Positions 44,084 through 54,092 of a DNA stretch of 64,000 nucleotides are shown piece by piece. Location: assembly GCF_028285565.1 (NCBI RefSeq), contig NZ_JANQOY010000033.1:1-64000 (forward strand), in the 5' to 3' direction. Positions within the stretch are counted from its first letter, which is position 1, and every line of letters starts with the position of its first letter. The notes under the pieces were generated by a model, which saw nothing but the letters and a program-made list of their open reading frames with translations, was not told the DNA's origin and did not search any database. The DNA is from Acaryochloris sp. IP29b_bin.148 (GTDB lineage Bacteria; Cyanobacteriota; Cyanobacteriia; Thermosynechococcales; Thermosynechococcaceae). Both the position numbers and the translations under genes were made by a program.

Positions 44084-46366
44084 TTGACAATAGATTTAGA
44101 GCAAAAAATCGCTAATTTACGAGCATCGCTGCGGCCCGGTCAGCGTGAATTAGCTGATTGGCAAGCCGGTCCCTTAGCGGTTTCTGCTGTGCCAGGAGCC
44201 GGGAAATCCTACGGGATGGCTGTGGCTGCAGCCTTGACCTTAGCCCGTCAGCAACTAAATCGCGCCCAGCAGCTTGTGATTGTGACCTTTACCCGCTCGG
44301 CAGCCACTCACCTGAAGCAGCAGGTTCGTCAGCATTTACGCGAGTTGCAACTGCCCATGAGTGGCTTTACAGTCCAGACCTTACATGGATTGGCCCTCAA
44401 CATCGCCTCGCGCCATCCTCAACTGTCGGGCATTCATTTAGAACAGGTCACCCTGATTACCCCGAACCGCCACCATCGTCTGTTGCGGCAATGTGTTGAG
44501 CAATGGGTGGCGGATCACCCTCAGCTGTATCAAGCCTTACTGGTTCAAGGAGCCTTTGATGGTGAAGAAACAGAACGTTTACGCCGACAGTCTGTGTTGA
44601 GATCTGATTGTTTGCCAGAGTTGGCTGCGATCGCCATTCGCGAAGCCAAAAGTTCAGGTCTCAGTCCCCAACAGCTCTATGCCCTCGCCGAACAGAGGCC
44701 AGACGAGATCCCCGTGCTGGAGATTGCCGCTGGACTCTACGAGCGATATCAGCGATTGCTCCACTCCCAGCAACTGATTGACTACGACGATATGATTTTG
44801 GCTGCCCTCCAGGTCTTGGATAATCCGAGTGCGCGCCAAATCTGGCAAACGCAAGTCTTTGCCGTCTTTGAAGATGAAGCGCAGGACTCCACCCCCTTGC
44901 AGTCTCGCTTGCTCAATCTATTGGCAAAGGACCTCTCCACAGCTGCTCCCAATCTCGTGCGTGTCGGTGATCCCAACCAGGCTATCAACTCCACGTTTAC
45001 CCCTGCGGATCCGATTTTCTTTCGCCAGTTTTGTCGACATAGTCAGGGGCAGCATCGGCTAGCCACGATGAATCAAGCCGGGCGTAGCTCCGCCGTGATT
45101 ATTGAGGCCGCCAACTTTATGTTGGACTGGATTAATCAGTCCCAACTGGCAGGGCAAGAACAGCCTTTTCAGCCACAGGCCATTCAATCCGTTGCCCATA
45201 ATGATCCCCAAGCCAATGCCAATCCAGCGCCCCAAGGGCAAGGGTTAGAAATTCTAACGCCTGAGGATGTTTACCAAACCGCCGACTTAATCGGGCAGCG
45301 GGTCTGTCAGTTGCTAACCGATCATCCCGAGGCCAATGCTGCTGTTTTGGTGAGAGAAAACAAACAAGGTAGCTTTCTCGCCGAACGCTTTAATCATCCC
45401 GATCAAACGGTTAGTCTAGCGGCCCACGGCATTGACATCCTCGATGTGGGGGGCGGTAGCCGCCAAACGCAAGTTCCCTTACAAATGCTGACGGTCTTAC
45501 AGTTTTTGGCGCGTCCCCATTCTCCTGACACCCTCAAAGCCGCTCTGCAAATCTTTGTGGATCGACAACTGATTCCCGCCCAAGACGTGCATCCCTTGGC
45601 CAGTCAGCCGGAGACGTTTCTTTATCCTGGACCTCTCGATTCACCTCAACCGGATAAAGTCCAGGAGGCCCGTCGCTTTTGCTGTAAATTATTGCGATCG
45701 CGCTGGGAATTGCCCCACTATCGGCTGATTTCATTTTTGGCGCTGGCCATGAAGTACAATCCTGCCGAGCTAGCCACGGCGGATAAATTGGCAGCCCGCC
45801 TCGCGCAACAAGCTGCCGGTGCGCCGTCGATGACCACCACCTTACCGATTTTGCAAGAACTGATCAGTGCTGAACGGTTTGATCCCGTTGAGGTGGACGA
45901 GGTGGAATCCCAATATCTACGTCCCCGGCAACTGACGATTATAACGATGCATAAAGCCAAGGGCTTGGACTGGGATTTTGTGTTTCTACCGTTTTTACAT
46001 GCCCGGATTATTCCTGGAGAGTTGCGGGTTCCGGCTGCTAGCCAATTTCTCGGTCCCTTTAGTTTGGCAGAGGTGGCCCGCGCCCAGATTCGAGCTAGTG
46101 TGCATAACCACTCGCCCTTACCGAATATCGAAACGGCTTGGCAGCGGGCCAGCGATCTCAAAAGTGCAGAGGAATTTCGCCTGCTCTACGTCGCTATGAC
46201 TCGTGCCAAGCGGTTGTTATGGATGTCTGCCGCTCAGCAGGCCCCCTATAACTGGAACTGGTTTGATTGGCAGCGCCAAACCAAGCTAGAGGGGCAACGT
46301 CCCTGCCCCATCCTCGACCCTTTACAAGCTCAATTTCCTCAATCTGTTCGACGAGTTGAATCGTGA
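44084..46366 (+). CDS. UvrD/PcrA-like superfamily I DNA helicase
   Basis: 760 aa, TTG start at 44,084. SF1A motifs in order: Q-motif/I (LRPGQRELADW, VSAVPGAGKSYGMAVA), Ia (VIVTFTRSAATHLKQQV), II (VFEDEAQDSTPLQSRL), III (VRVGDPNQAINSTFTPADP), V (ITIITMHKAKGLDWDFVFLP) and VI (RLLYVAMTRAKRLL). It is an ATP-driven 3'-to-5' DNA translocase/helicase. No nuclease domain or partner is evident, and it is somewhat divergent from housekeeping UvrD. The start is close behind the IS605 remnant, so its promoter may lie in that remnant. Confidence 0.88.
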   Translation: MTIDLEQKIANLRASLRPGQRELADWQAGPLAVSAVPGAGKSYGMAVAAALTLARQQLNRAQQLVIVTFTRSAATHLKQQVRQHLRELQLPMSGFTVQTLHGLALNIASRHPQLSGIHLEQVTLITPNRHHRLLRQCVEQWVADHPQLYQALLVQGAFDGEETERLRRQSVLRSDCLPELAAIAIREAKSSGLSPQQLYALAEQRPDEIPVLEIAAGLYERYQRLLHSQQLIDYDDMILAALQVLDNPSARQIWQTQVFAVFEDEAQDSTPLQSRLLNLLAKDLSTAAPNLVRVGDPNQAINSTFTPADPIFFRQFCRHSQGQHRLATMNQAGRSSAVIIEAANFMLDWINQSQLAGQEQPFQPQAIQSVAHNDPQANANPAPQGQGLEILTPEDVYQTADLIGQRVCQLLTDHPEANAAVLVRENKQGSFLAERFNHPDQTVSLAAHGIDILDVGGGSRQTQVPLQMLTVLQFLARPHSPDTLKAALQIFVDRQLIPAQDVHPLASQPETFLYPGPLDSPQPDKVQEARRFCCKLLRSRWELPHYRLISFLALAMKYNPAELATADKLAARLAQQAAGAPSMTTTLPILQELISAERFDPVEVDEVESQYLRPRQLTIITMHKAKGLDWDFVFLPFLHARIIPGELRVPAASQFLGPFSLAEVARAQIRASVHNHSPLPNIETAWQRASDLKSAEEFRLLYVAMTRAKRLLWMSAAQQAPYNWNWFDWQRQTKLEGQRPCPILDPLQAQFPQSVRRVES

Positions 46367-47778
<1,412 letters not shown>

Positions 47779-47804
47779 GGGCTGAGCCATATCTCCAAAC
47801 TCAA

Positions 47805-47840
47805 TCTCACGCTCTTAATCTTAAGGTTAGGAGCGTGAGA
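47805..47840. terminator. Hairpin between convergent gap1 and GST genes
   Basis: A perfect 10-bp stem TCTCACGCTC / GAGCGTGAGA with a 16-nt loop, between two converging stops. U tract weak on both sides, so a bidirectional terminator is likely but not certain. Confidence 0.55.
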
Positions 47841-47841
47841 C

Positions 47842-48528
47842 TTATGGGGCCGAGTTGAGCAGGATGTCTGCTCGCTGGCGTCGTCGTTTGCGCCATATTC
47901 TGGCCAAGGCCCGAATACTGCGGAGAAATCGATCCTTTTCAGCCACGGATAACTGGGTTTGCTGCCAAGCATCTCTGGCCGTTAGTCGATCCAGCCAAGT
48001 TTGCAAAGGAGGATGATCGACTAGATCAATCCCTAACTCACACGCGACTGGTACAAAAACCCCCGCCACAATATCAGCCAAACTCAGCTGTTGGCCGCCA
48101 AAATAAGGGGCGTGTCCGAGTCGCTCTTCAAATACAGTCAAGGCAGTGGCTGCCCGATGTCTGGCATAGGTTTGCTGATCCGGTTTTTGCATCAGTAGCT
48201 CACCAATCGCAGGCATCAGTTCATTGATAGACACCATCTGCACCATACGCACCTTCGCCAGCGCCTGGACATCGCTAGGCAGGAGTGGTGGCTGCGGATA
48301 TTGCTTTTCCAAATAATCCAAAATGGCTTGCGATTCCGTCACGCAAAATCCATTGTCCACTAAGACTGGAATGCGGCAAAAGGGATTGAGGGCTCTGAAT
48401 TCAGGGGTAAATTGTCCCCCCTTTTCCATACTGACGGGGACAAGCTCAAACTCGAGTCCCTTCTCCAGTAGCGTGATCCAAACAGGACGACTAAAGAGAG
48501 AGGGTTTAGCAAAATAGAACAAAATCAT
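47842..48528 (-). CDS. Glutathione S-transferase family protein
   Basis: 228 aa. Thioredoxin-like N-terminal domain (ILFYFAKPSLFSRPVWITLL, NPFCRIPVLVDNGFCVTESQ with the cis-Pro and ES glutathione site), then the all-helical C-terminal domain (YFGGQQLSLADIVAGVFVPV with the N-capping SLAD motif). It probably conjugates or reduces via glutathione in stress defence; the substrate is not predictable. A basic tail (RIWRKRRRQRADI) extends beyond the usual end. Convergent with gap1. Confidence 0.88.
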   Translation of the reverse strand: MILFYFAKPSLFSRPVWITLLEKGLEFELVPVSMEKGGQFTPEFRALNPFCRIPVLVDNGFCVTESQAILDYLEKQYPQPPLLPSDVQALAKVRMVQMVSINELMPAIGELLMQKPDQQTYARHRAATALTVFEERLGHAPYFGGQQLSLADIVAGVFVPVACELGIDLVDHPPLQTWLDRLTARDAWQQTQLSVAEKDRFLRSIRALARIWRKRRRQRADILLNSAP

Positions 48529-48655
48529 AGCTATTAAGCACGAACGATCGTTCTAAATATAAAGCCTTGTCGCCCCTGCTTCAACCCCAAGCGGTCAAAA
48601 ATTGACTAAAAGGGAGAAGTCTCAGGCATTCAGCGTTGGCTGACAGGATTTCGCG

Positions 48656-50338
48656 TTATTCCACCTTCAGGTCACCGCGCAGCAGTTGCTGAGTGGTTGA
48701 TTCTCCTAGCTGATCCAGTCGACGGTTTAGCAACCACCTTAGACTTACGAGCAGATTAAAGTGGAGCCCAGCCATCAGCAGGGCACTGGTGACGGCAGTC
48801 TCCTCTAGGGCAGCGAGGGCAAAGGGCGTCAGTAAGATCAAGCTGCCACCCGCTTGTCCGGGAATAATTCCAAAAATAATAAGGATAAAGGCTGGCAAAA
48901 GGGTAGGGCCTAGCAAAGTTGCGGTTACCCATAGGTTGCGGTTGGAGATGGGCCGTAACAACATCACCTGATTGAATAGGGTGAATATCACAATCAAGGT
49001 GGAATTGAATAGCAGTCCGGCCATGCCGACCCCAGAGTCACCTGAGGGTAAGGACAGCATCCAAACCATAATCAGCAGACCAGCGATGCCTAGATTAATT
49101 GCGATCGCAATCCAAGTTGGGCTGTTATTGGCCCACACTAAATCATGGAAACGCTGTGCTTTGCCCTGAGCCGATGGATAATTTCCGCGAAATCGAGCCC
49201 AATCCTCTAGATCCTGATGGTGGGGAAGTAACAAGACAATCATCAGCAGGAACCACAAGAAATGAGTCAAGATAACGGCCATCATCAAACTGGTTGAAAG
49301 GATGTTCTTTGAATTAACTGAAAATCCTAAGAGGCAGACAAAGAAGCAAGCGGTGGCCCCATAGCTTTGTTTTTTACTGAGCAGCGACACGGTTGGATTA
49401 CGGAAGCGCCGTTGTAGAGGTTGCCATAACCACCATGTCCAGAGCCCAAAATGGGTCAGTGCAAAGAACCCTAATCCCACGCCACTTCTGCCGATGGGGA
49501 CTAAAAACCACTGCCAGTCCGATAACCGATAGGACTCAAAAGGGAGGTTCACGCCCGTCAGATTAGGAGCAATATCCTGATAAATAAAGGGGAAAATCGC
49601 TGAAGGCGATAGCGTATATAGCCAGTCAATAGAACTGTGGGTTAAAGCGTTTCGAGTAAGAAACAGCAGGAGTAATACAAGACCTGCACTCCATAACCAG
49701 GCTTGAAAGCCATTTAGCCAGTTGCTGGCAAGTCCTAGCAATAAAGCCAGACTGTAGTAGAAACAACAGCTAGCCAATAGCAGAACATCAAAGCCTACTA
49801 TTCTGATCACCGGAATTTCGGCGGCTAGCCCCGCCATATAGTGGAGTGGCAACGTGAGAAGGACAGCCAAGTAAAGTAGGAAGGGAGTGCCCAACATTTT
49901 ACCCACCAAGATGGTGCGGGCTGTTTGCGGACTAAGGCTAATAAACGTTAGGGTTCCTTGGCGATCTTCTTTTGAGAGATCGCTGATCAGCAAAAAGGTG
50001 CCGCCCACGATCAGGCCAAACATCAAGAAAATGCAGCTCCAAGAAAAGACTTGCAACCACCATCCTTGCCAATTCACCAGCAGATATTGTTCTCGGCTGA
50101 CTTGGAAACAGTCCAGCCCCGTTTTCCGGTACTCCGCAGTCGCACAATTCCCCCACCGATAATCTAAGGTTCGATATTGCCAGAATAGAAACAGTCCTTG
50201 AGCAACCAAAGATAAAAATACTGTCAGTAAAACACTGCGTACTTTCAAGCGACCTTGGATCTCCCGCATCAATTGCGGATTCCAGTCACCCAGGGTTTCT
50301 ATCCCTCTATTTACGAGGGAAAATTGAGCCTTGCCCAT
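48656..50338 (-). CDS. ABC-2 type exporter permease
   Basis: 560 aa with about 12 hydrophobic helices, e.g. VLLTVFLSLVAQGLFLFW, FLMFGLIVGGTFLLI, and many later ones. The segment DLSKEDRQGTLTFISLSPQT, and GKMLGTPFLLYLAVLL after it, is the typical coupling region of ABC-2/NatB-like permeases. It pairs with the ATPase gene whose stop directly abuts this start (TAA then ATG), so the two form one transporter. Substrate unknown; lipid, polysaccharide, peptide or sodium export are possible in this class. Confidence 0.82.
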   Translation of the reverse strand: MGKAQFSLVNRGIETLGDWNPQLMREIQGRLKVRSVLLTVFLSLVAQGLFLFWQYRTLDYRWGNCATAEYRKTGLDCFQVSREQYLLVNWQGWWLQVFSWSCIFLMFGLIVGGTFLLISDLSKEDRQGTLTFISLSPQTARTILVGKMLGTPFLLYLAVLLTLPLHYMAGLAAEIPVIRIVGFDVLLLASCCFYYSLALLLGLASNWLNGFQAWLWSAGLVLLLLFLTRNALTHSSIDWLYTLSPSAIFPFIYQDIAPNLTGVNLPFESYRLSDWQWFLVPIGRSGVGLGFFALTHFGLWTWWLWQPLQRRFRNPTVSLLSKKQSYGATACFFVCLLGFSVNSKNILSTSLMMAVILTHFLWFLLMIVLLLPHHQDLEDWARFRGNYPSAQGKAQRFHDLVWANNSPTWIAIAINLGIAGLLIMVWMLSLPSGDSGVGMAGLLFNSTLIVIFTLFNQVMLLRPISNRNLWVTATLLGPTLLPAFILIIFGIIPGQAGGSLILLTPFALAALEETAVTSALLMAGLHFNLLVSLRWLLNRRLDQLGESTTQQLLRGDLKVE

Positions 50339-51292
50339 TTATGACACCTGCTTATGGTCTAGTTTGTCGAGAAAGATGGTTTCTAAATCTTCTTGAATGC
50401 ACTGAAAATGATAGATGGGAAGATCGGCTGCCAGGAGCGATCTCAATAATGCAGCGGCATCCGCTTGATTCCCTTGAAAGTGAGCTTTGATCTGTTGGGT
50501 CGCTGGATCTAAGCGCCAACGCTCTATCTGAGGGCATTGCTCCAACAGTTGTTCCACGGGCTGCCAGTCCCCCAGGGTGGCAATCTGAATTTGCTGCTGG
50601 CTTAAGGCTTGGTAAAGCTGCTGAAGTGAAGTCTTTTCCACCAGATAGCCCAATTCCATAATCCCCACCGAGGTGCAAAGTTCGGCGAGGTCGCTGAGGA
50701 TATGGGAGGAAATAACGATAGTCATGCCCGCTTCTCGCAGCACATTAATCAATTCCCGAAACTGAACCCTGGCTAACGGATCTAAGCCGGAGACGGGTTC
50801 ATCCAACAACAGTAAAACTGGTTCATGGATAATCGTCCGAGCCAGGCCCAGTCGCTGCTTCATACCTCGCGATAGATTGGCGACGGAACTTCGCCGCTTA
50901 TGGGTCAACTGCACCAACTCCAAAACATCGAACAGGCGTTGACGACGGTGAGGCTGACGTAACTCATACAAACGGGCAAAGTAATTGAGATATTCCCACA
51001 CCGTCAGATCTTCGTAGAGGGGAAAATCATCGGGGAGATAACCAATCAGGCGCTTAAGATAGGCATTGGTTTGATTGCGCTCTAACAACTGGCCTCGAAT
51101 ATAGATATTGCCAAGGGTAGGCTGTTCTGCCGTCGCTAACATCCGAATCAGGGTGGTTTTACCCGCCCCGTTGGGACCAATCAGCCCAAAGACTTCTCCT
51201 GAGCCAATCTCTAAATCTAAGTCGTTGACCGCAACGTGACGACCAAATCGCTTCGTCAATCCCTGGGTGCGTACTGCTATTTCAGAGGACAT
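50339..51292 (-). CDS. ABC transporter ATP-binding protein
   Basis: About 317 aa from ATG 51,292 (SSEIAVRTQGLTKRFGRHVA); the track's 51,340 start adds 16 residues that are unlikely. Walker A GLIGPNGAGKTTLIRM, Q-loop IGYLPDDFPLYEDL, signature NLSRGMKQRLGLARTI, Walker B LLLLDEPVSGLDPLAR and the switch His in TIVISSHILSDLAEL are all intact. The C-terminal extension (about 225-317) is DrrA/NatA-like. First gene of a two-gene exporter operon with the ABC-2 permease. Confidence 0.93.
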   Translation of the reverse strand: MSSEIAVRTQGLTKRFGRHVAVNDLDLEIGSGEVFGLIGPNGAGKTTLIRMLATAEQPTLGNIYIRGQLLERNQTNAYLKRLIGYLPDDFPLYEDLTVWEYLNYFARLYELRQPHRRQRLFDVLELVQLTHKRRSSVANLSRGMKQRLGLARTIIHEPVLLLLDEPVSGLDPLARVQFRELINVLREAGMTIVISSHILSDLAELCTSVGIMELGYLVEKTSLQQLYQALSQQQIQIATLGDWQPVEQLLEQCPQIERWRLDPATQQIKAHFQGNQADAAALLRSLLAADLPIYHFQCIQEDLETIFLDKLDHKQVS

Positions 51293-51440
51293 TATTGATC
51301 TCAAACCATTCCGTAGGGTGATTTTAATCATCCTGAGCAAAATAATTTGTGATCTAGGTACATCAGCAGTGTGAGGGGGAGCCGAAGCAATCTATATTCA
51401 TGGCTTAAGGAGGATTGCGTAGATTGATTGCAGACAATAC

Positions 51441-52976
51441 CTACCAATCCCCCTCATAGCTCGGGTACTGTTCAGGGGATTCCCCATGCACCTCCAAGAT
51501 TTCACCCATAGGTGCTTGTTTTTTCTTCTTTTTAGTTCGAGTGCTCTGAATTTGGTTGAGATCTGGCTCGATGGTTTCCAGTCGAACTTCAAAAGTCCAA
51601 CAATCTCCAAAATCAAAAAGATATTCCATTACGCTGCCTTCTGACAGGGGTAGGCTGCCAATTTTGACTTCATCCGTGTGGATGGTTTCTCCGGCAGAGA
51701 AGAAGCCACCTTCAGCATAGGGGTGCAGTACTTCCACTTTTCGCCCCATTGCGTTGGTATAGGTGAAGGAATCCAGGTGATCGGAGTCAAACTCAACGGA
51801 GGAAAGAATATAGGCACTGAGATCCTCTAAAGTAGCCTCTCCAGATATAGCGATCCGTCGCCATATTTTCCCTAAACTGACCTTAAAGATATGGCGATCG
51901 GGTCGGAAGTCTGAACTAGGCAAGACCAACGTTTTTTGCCATTTGGAGAAATGGGGTTGCAAGGCATCCTGTAATTCACCATAGGGGACGGATGGATCCA
52001 CCTCAGAAGGCCATGACATGTCGTGTTCTTGAAAGGCATTTTTGACCAAATTTAAAAGTGGCGTTCCCAAGGGTAGTGCTTCAAAACTTTTAATCCGCCA
52101 TCCTTTGCCAGCCTCCGGTTTACCAGTTGTGATTTTCAGTAAGCCGAACATCTCCATTAACGCTAAATTATGGACGCCAGGATAGTAGCTGAAAAAATCC
52201 CGAACCGTTCTTTTCGGATTAAAGGTATGCTTTTTCTTCTCAACAATCTTGTGCCAGCTTTGTAGACAGCGATTACCCTCTGTAAGGAATCCCATTCGCT
52301 CTTCACCGATCATTTCTCCATGGCTGCGGATTAGCCAAGCTTCTAGCAGCGTGCAGTAACGTTCTGTGGGATTGAGTTGCTGCCATTGGTCATAAACTGG
52401 CGAATTTAGCGCTAGAAATTGTTTTTTCCCTTTTGCTACTACTTTGACAATGCCCGTTGCCCTCAGCAACAGATACAGTCCATGAATCGGTGGATAGGAT
52501 TTTTGAGCTGGACGCTTTAGATCAATATTGATGGGGTTACTTAATTGTTGATTCAGTTCAGCCAAGTCTTTCATCGCAATGTGCTGTCTTTTACCACTGA
52601 CCGCTTGCCCGTCTGGGCCAATAAAATCTAGCAGCGTTTGGAAGTCTTGGAGGAGGGAGCCTGGTTGAGTCTCACTAATAGTGAGGGTTTTGAGTAGCGT
52701 CATCTCTTGCTCTGACAAGGAGACGTCTTCATCTAAGGACGCGGACATTAAATCGGTCCTGAGGGAGCGTAGAACATCTCCTGGCCCCTCCTTGGCGGTT
52801 GGAGCAGTGGCGTCTAGGAGGTCAGCCATCTGATCGGCCGCATCCATGATTTTGTTGAGCAACTCTTCTGGATTGATCTGGGTGCCAACTTCTGGTAGTT
52901 CAACCCCCATCAAATCAAGAAACTGCTGGATATCTGGGGGAGGAGCTGTCATCGGCACAGTCGGGACAGCGGGCAT
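51441..52976 (-). CDS. pRiA4b ORF-3-like protein
   Basis: 511 aa. The C-terminal part (about 350-490) matches the plasmid pRiA4b ORF-3 domain: FKVSLGKIWRRIAISGEATL, FDSDHLDSFTYTNAMGRKVE and YLFDFGDCWTFEVRLETIEP. The first 340 residues are helical with no recognised domain, and PTVPMTAPPPDIQQFLDLMG at the start is proline-rich. The domain is common in mobile or accessory contexts and its function is unknown. It is 19 bases downstream of an uncharacterised 176-aa gene and probably cotranscribed with it. Confidence 0.78.
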   Translation of the reverse strand: MPAVPTVPMTAPPPDIQQFLDLMGVELPEVGTQINPEELLNKIMDAADQMADLLDATAPTAKEGPGDVLRSLRTDLMSASLDEDVSLSEQEMTLLKTLTISETQPGSLLQDFQTLLDFIGPDGQAVSGKRQHIAMKDLAELNQQLSNPINIDLKRPAQKSYPPIHGLYLLLRATGIVKVVAKGKKQFLALNSPVYDQWQQLNPTERYCTLLEAWLIRSHGEMIGEERMGFLTEGNRCLQSWHKIVEKKKHTFNPKRTVRDFFSYYPGVHNLALMEMFGLLKITTGKPEAGKGWRIKSFEALPLGTPLLNLVKNAFQEHDMSWPSEVDPSVPYGELQDALQPHFSKWQKTLVLPSSDFRPDRHIFKVSLGKIWRRIAISGEATLEDLSAYILSSVEFDSDHLDSFTYTNAMGRKVEVLHPYAEGGFFSAGETIHTDEVKIGSLPLSEGSVMEYLFDFGDCWTFEVRLETIEPDLNQIQSTRTKKKKKQAPMGEILEVHGESPEQYPSYEGDW

Positions 52977-52995
52977 CAGGGGATTATTTTGAGGA

Positions 52996-53526
52996 TCAGC
53001 GAATGCGCTGATTATATTCGGCTTGGAAGGCTTCTATATCGGCTTGGCTGGTCATATCAAAGCCCGCCTGCATCCCCTGCAACATAAAGTTCTTGGCAAT
53101 GCCGCCTCGGGATGCATCAAACATCCAGTCGGCAAATTTGTCTTGGATAGAGGCGAGATATTTTGCGATCGCACCCCCACTCCGCAATTTATACTCCTGT
53201 TTCAGAAACGTCCAAAAGGCTACTAACTCAGGAATCGCATCCTCTACTTCACTTCGATCTCGTAGAGTGAGCTTGCGAGGCAGAATATCCTCCATCACAA
53301 TTTGGACATCCCTCTTGGTCATCTTTGGCAGCGTAAATTCACCGTAGTGATAGGCCATTTCGATAAACGTACCGATCCAAAAGCCTCCCTCTGGGTATTG
53401 GGTGGCATGGGTATTCCCAATCTCTGTGCCTAAGAACTCATTGATCACATCAATGATGTAGTCCTCCAATAATGGCTCGACCTCGTCATAATCCAGGCCG
53501 TCGAGCTGGCGAATATCAAACGTCAT
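52996..53526 (-). CDS. Uncharacterised 176-aa acidic protein
   Basis: I do not recognise a family. The protein is acidic and mainly helical, with no membrane segment, no cysteine cluster and no nucleotide-binding loop. YPEGGFWIGTFIEMAYHYGE and LPKMTKRDVQIVMEDILPRK are its most distinctive stretches. ATG 53,526 is the likely start. It sits 19 bases upstream of the pRiA4b ORF-3-like gene on the same strand, and the tight spacing suggests the two work together. Codon use looks normal, so it is probably a real gene. Confidence 0.65.
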   Translation of the reverse strand: MTFDIRQLDGLDYDEVEPLLEDYIIDVINEFLGTEIGNTHATQYPEGGFWIGTFIEMAYHYGEFTLPKMTKRDVQIVMEDILPRKLTLRDRSEVEDAIPELVAFWTFLKQEYKLRSGGAIAKYLASIQDKFADWMFDASRGGIAKNFMLQGMQAGFDMTSQADIEAFQAEYNQRIR

Positions 53527-53643
53527 GATCTAGGTCCTCAGAGCAGATATCTAGAGAGTACTGACATGGCTATTTGTCTTCAAGCGGTTGGCGTCAGATC
53601 AGGCATCCCAGACGCGATACAGTGAGTTGGTCACAGTTAGGAT

Positions 53644-54081
53644 CTAGCGTTCAGACTGATGTTTTAATTTTCGCCGTAATCTCTGTTCTTGTATGGCGTT
53701 CGCCTTGAGGGCTAATGCGAGTCCTACTAAGAGATAGGCAAAAATAATACCCTTGGCAACCGCCACCAAGGATGAATTAAAGACACCTGGATCGGGAGTA
53801 TTTGTCCTAAACTTATCCAGTTGACTGAGAAAGCTCAGTGCGAGCGCTCCTGCGGCAAACGCCCAGGCTGCCACTAAATAGGCAATGGCGTTGGCTTTCT
53901 GGCGAAGGACCCAATAGACAGCCAGTAGCAGAACACCGCCAAGGATATAGTCGTCAAACCAATTAAAAAAGCGAGAAATATCCAAAATATGGTTTGAGCG
54001 CCGAACGGCCTCGGCAAGGGGGAGGAAAATTCCCATAACGACCGCCATCTTGACTGATAGGTTGAGAGGCTGATTATCCAT
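53644..54081 (-). CDS. Small membrane protein, unknown function
   Basis: 145 aa with about four hydrophobic helices (LSVKMAVVMGIFLPLAEA, YILGGVLLLAVYWVL, IAYLVAAWAFAAGALALS, IIFAYLLVGLALAL) and a basic C-terminal tail (EQRLRRKLKHQSER). No family recognised. It starts 11 bases downstream of the squalene-hopene cyclase stop on the same strand, so it is likely in the same transcript and may act in hopanoid or membrane-related processes. That last point is only inference from position. Confidence 0.65.
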   Translation of the reverse strand: MDNQPLNLSVKMAVVMGIFLPLAEAVRRSNHILDISRFFNWFDDYILGGVLLLAVYWVLRQKANAIAYLVAAWAFAAGALALSFLSQLDKFRTNTPDPGVFNSSLVAVAKGIIFAYLLVGLALALKANAIQEQRLRRKLKHQSER

Positions 54082-54092
54082 CCGTTCTGGTT

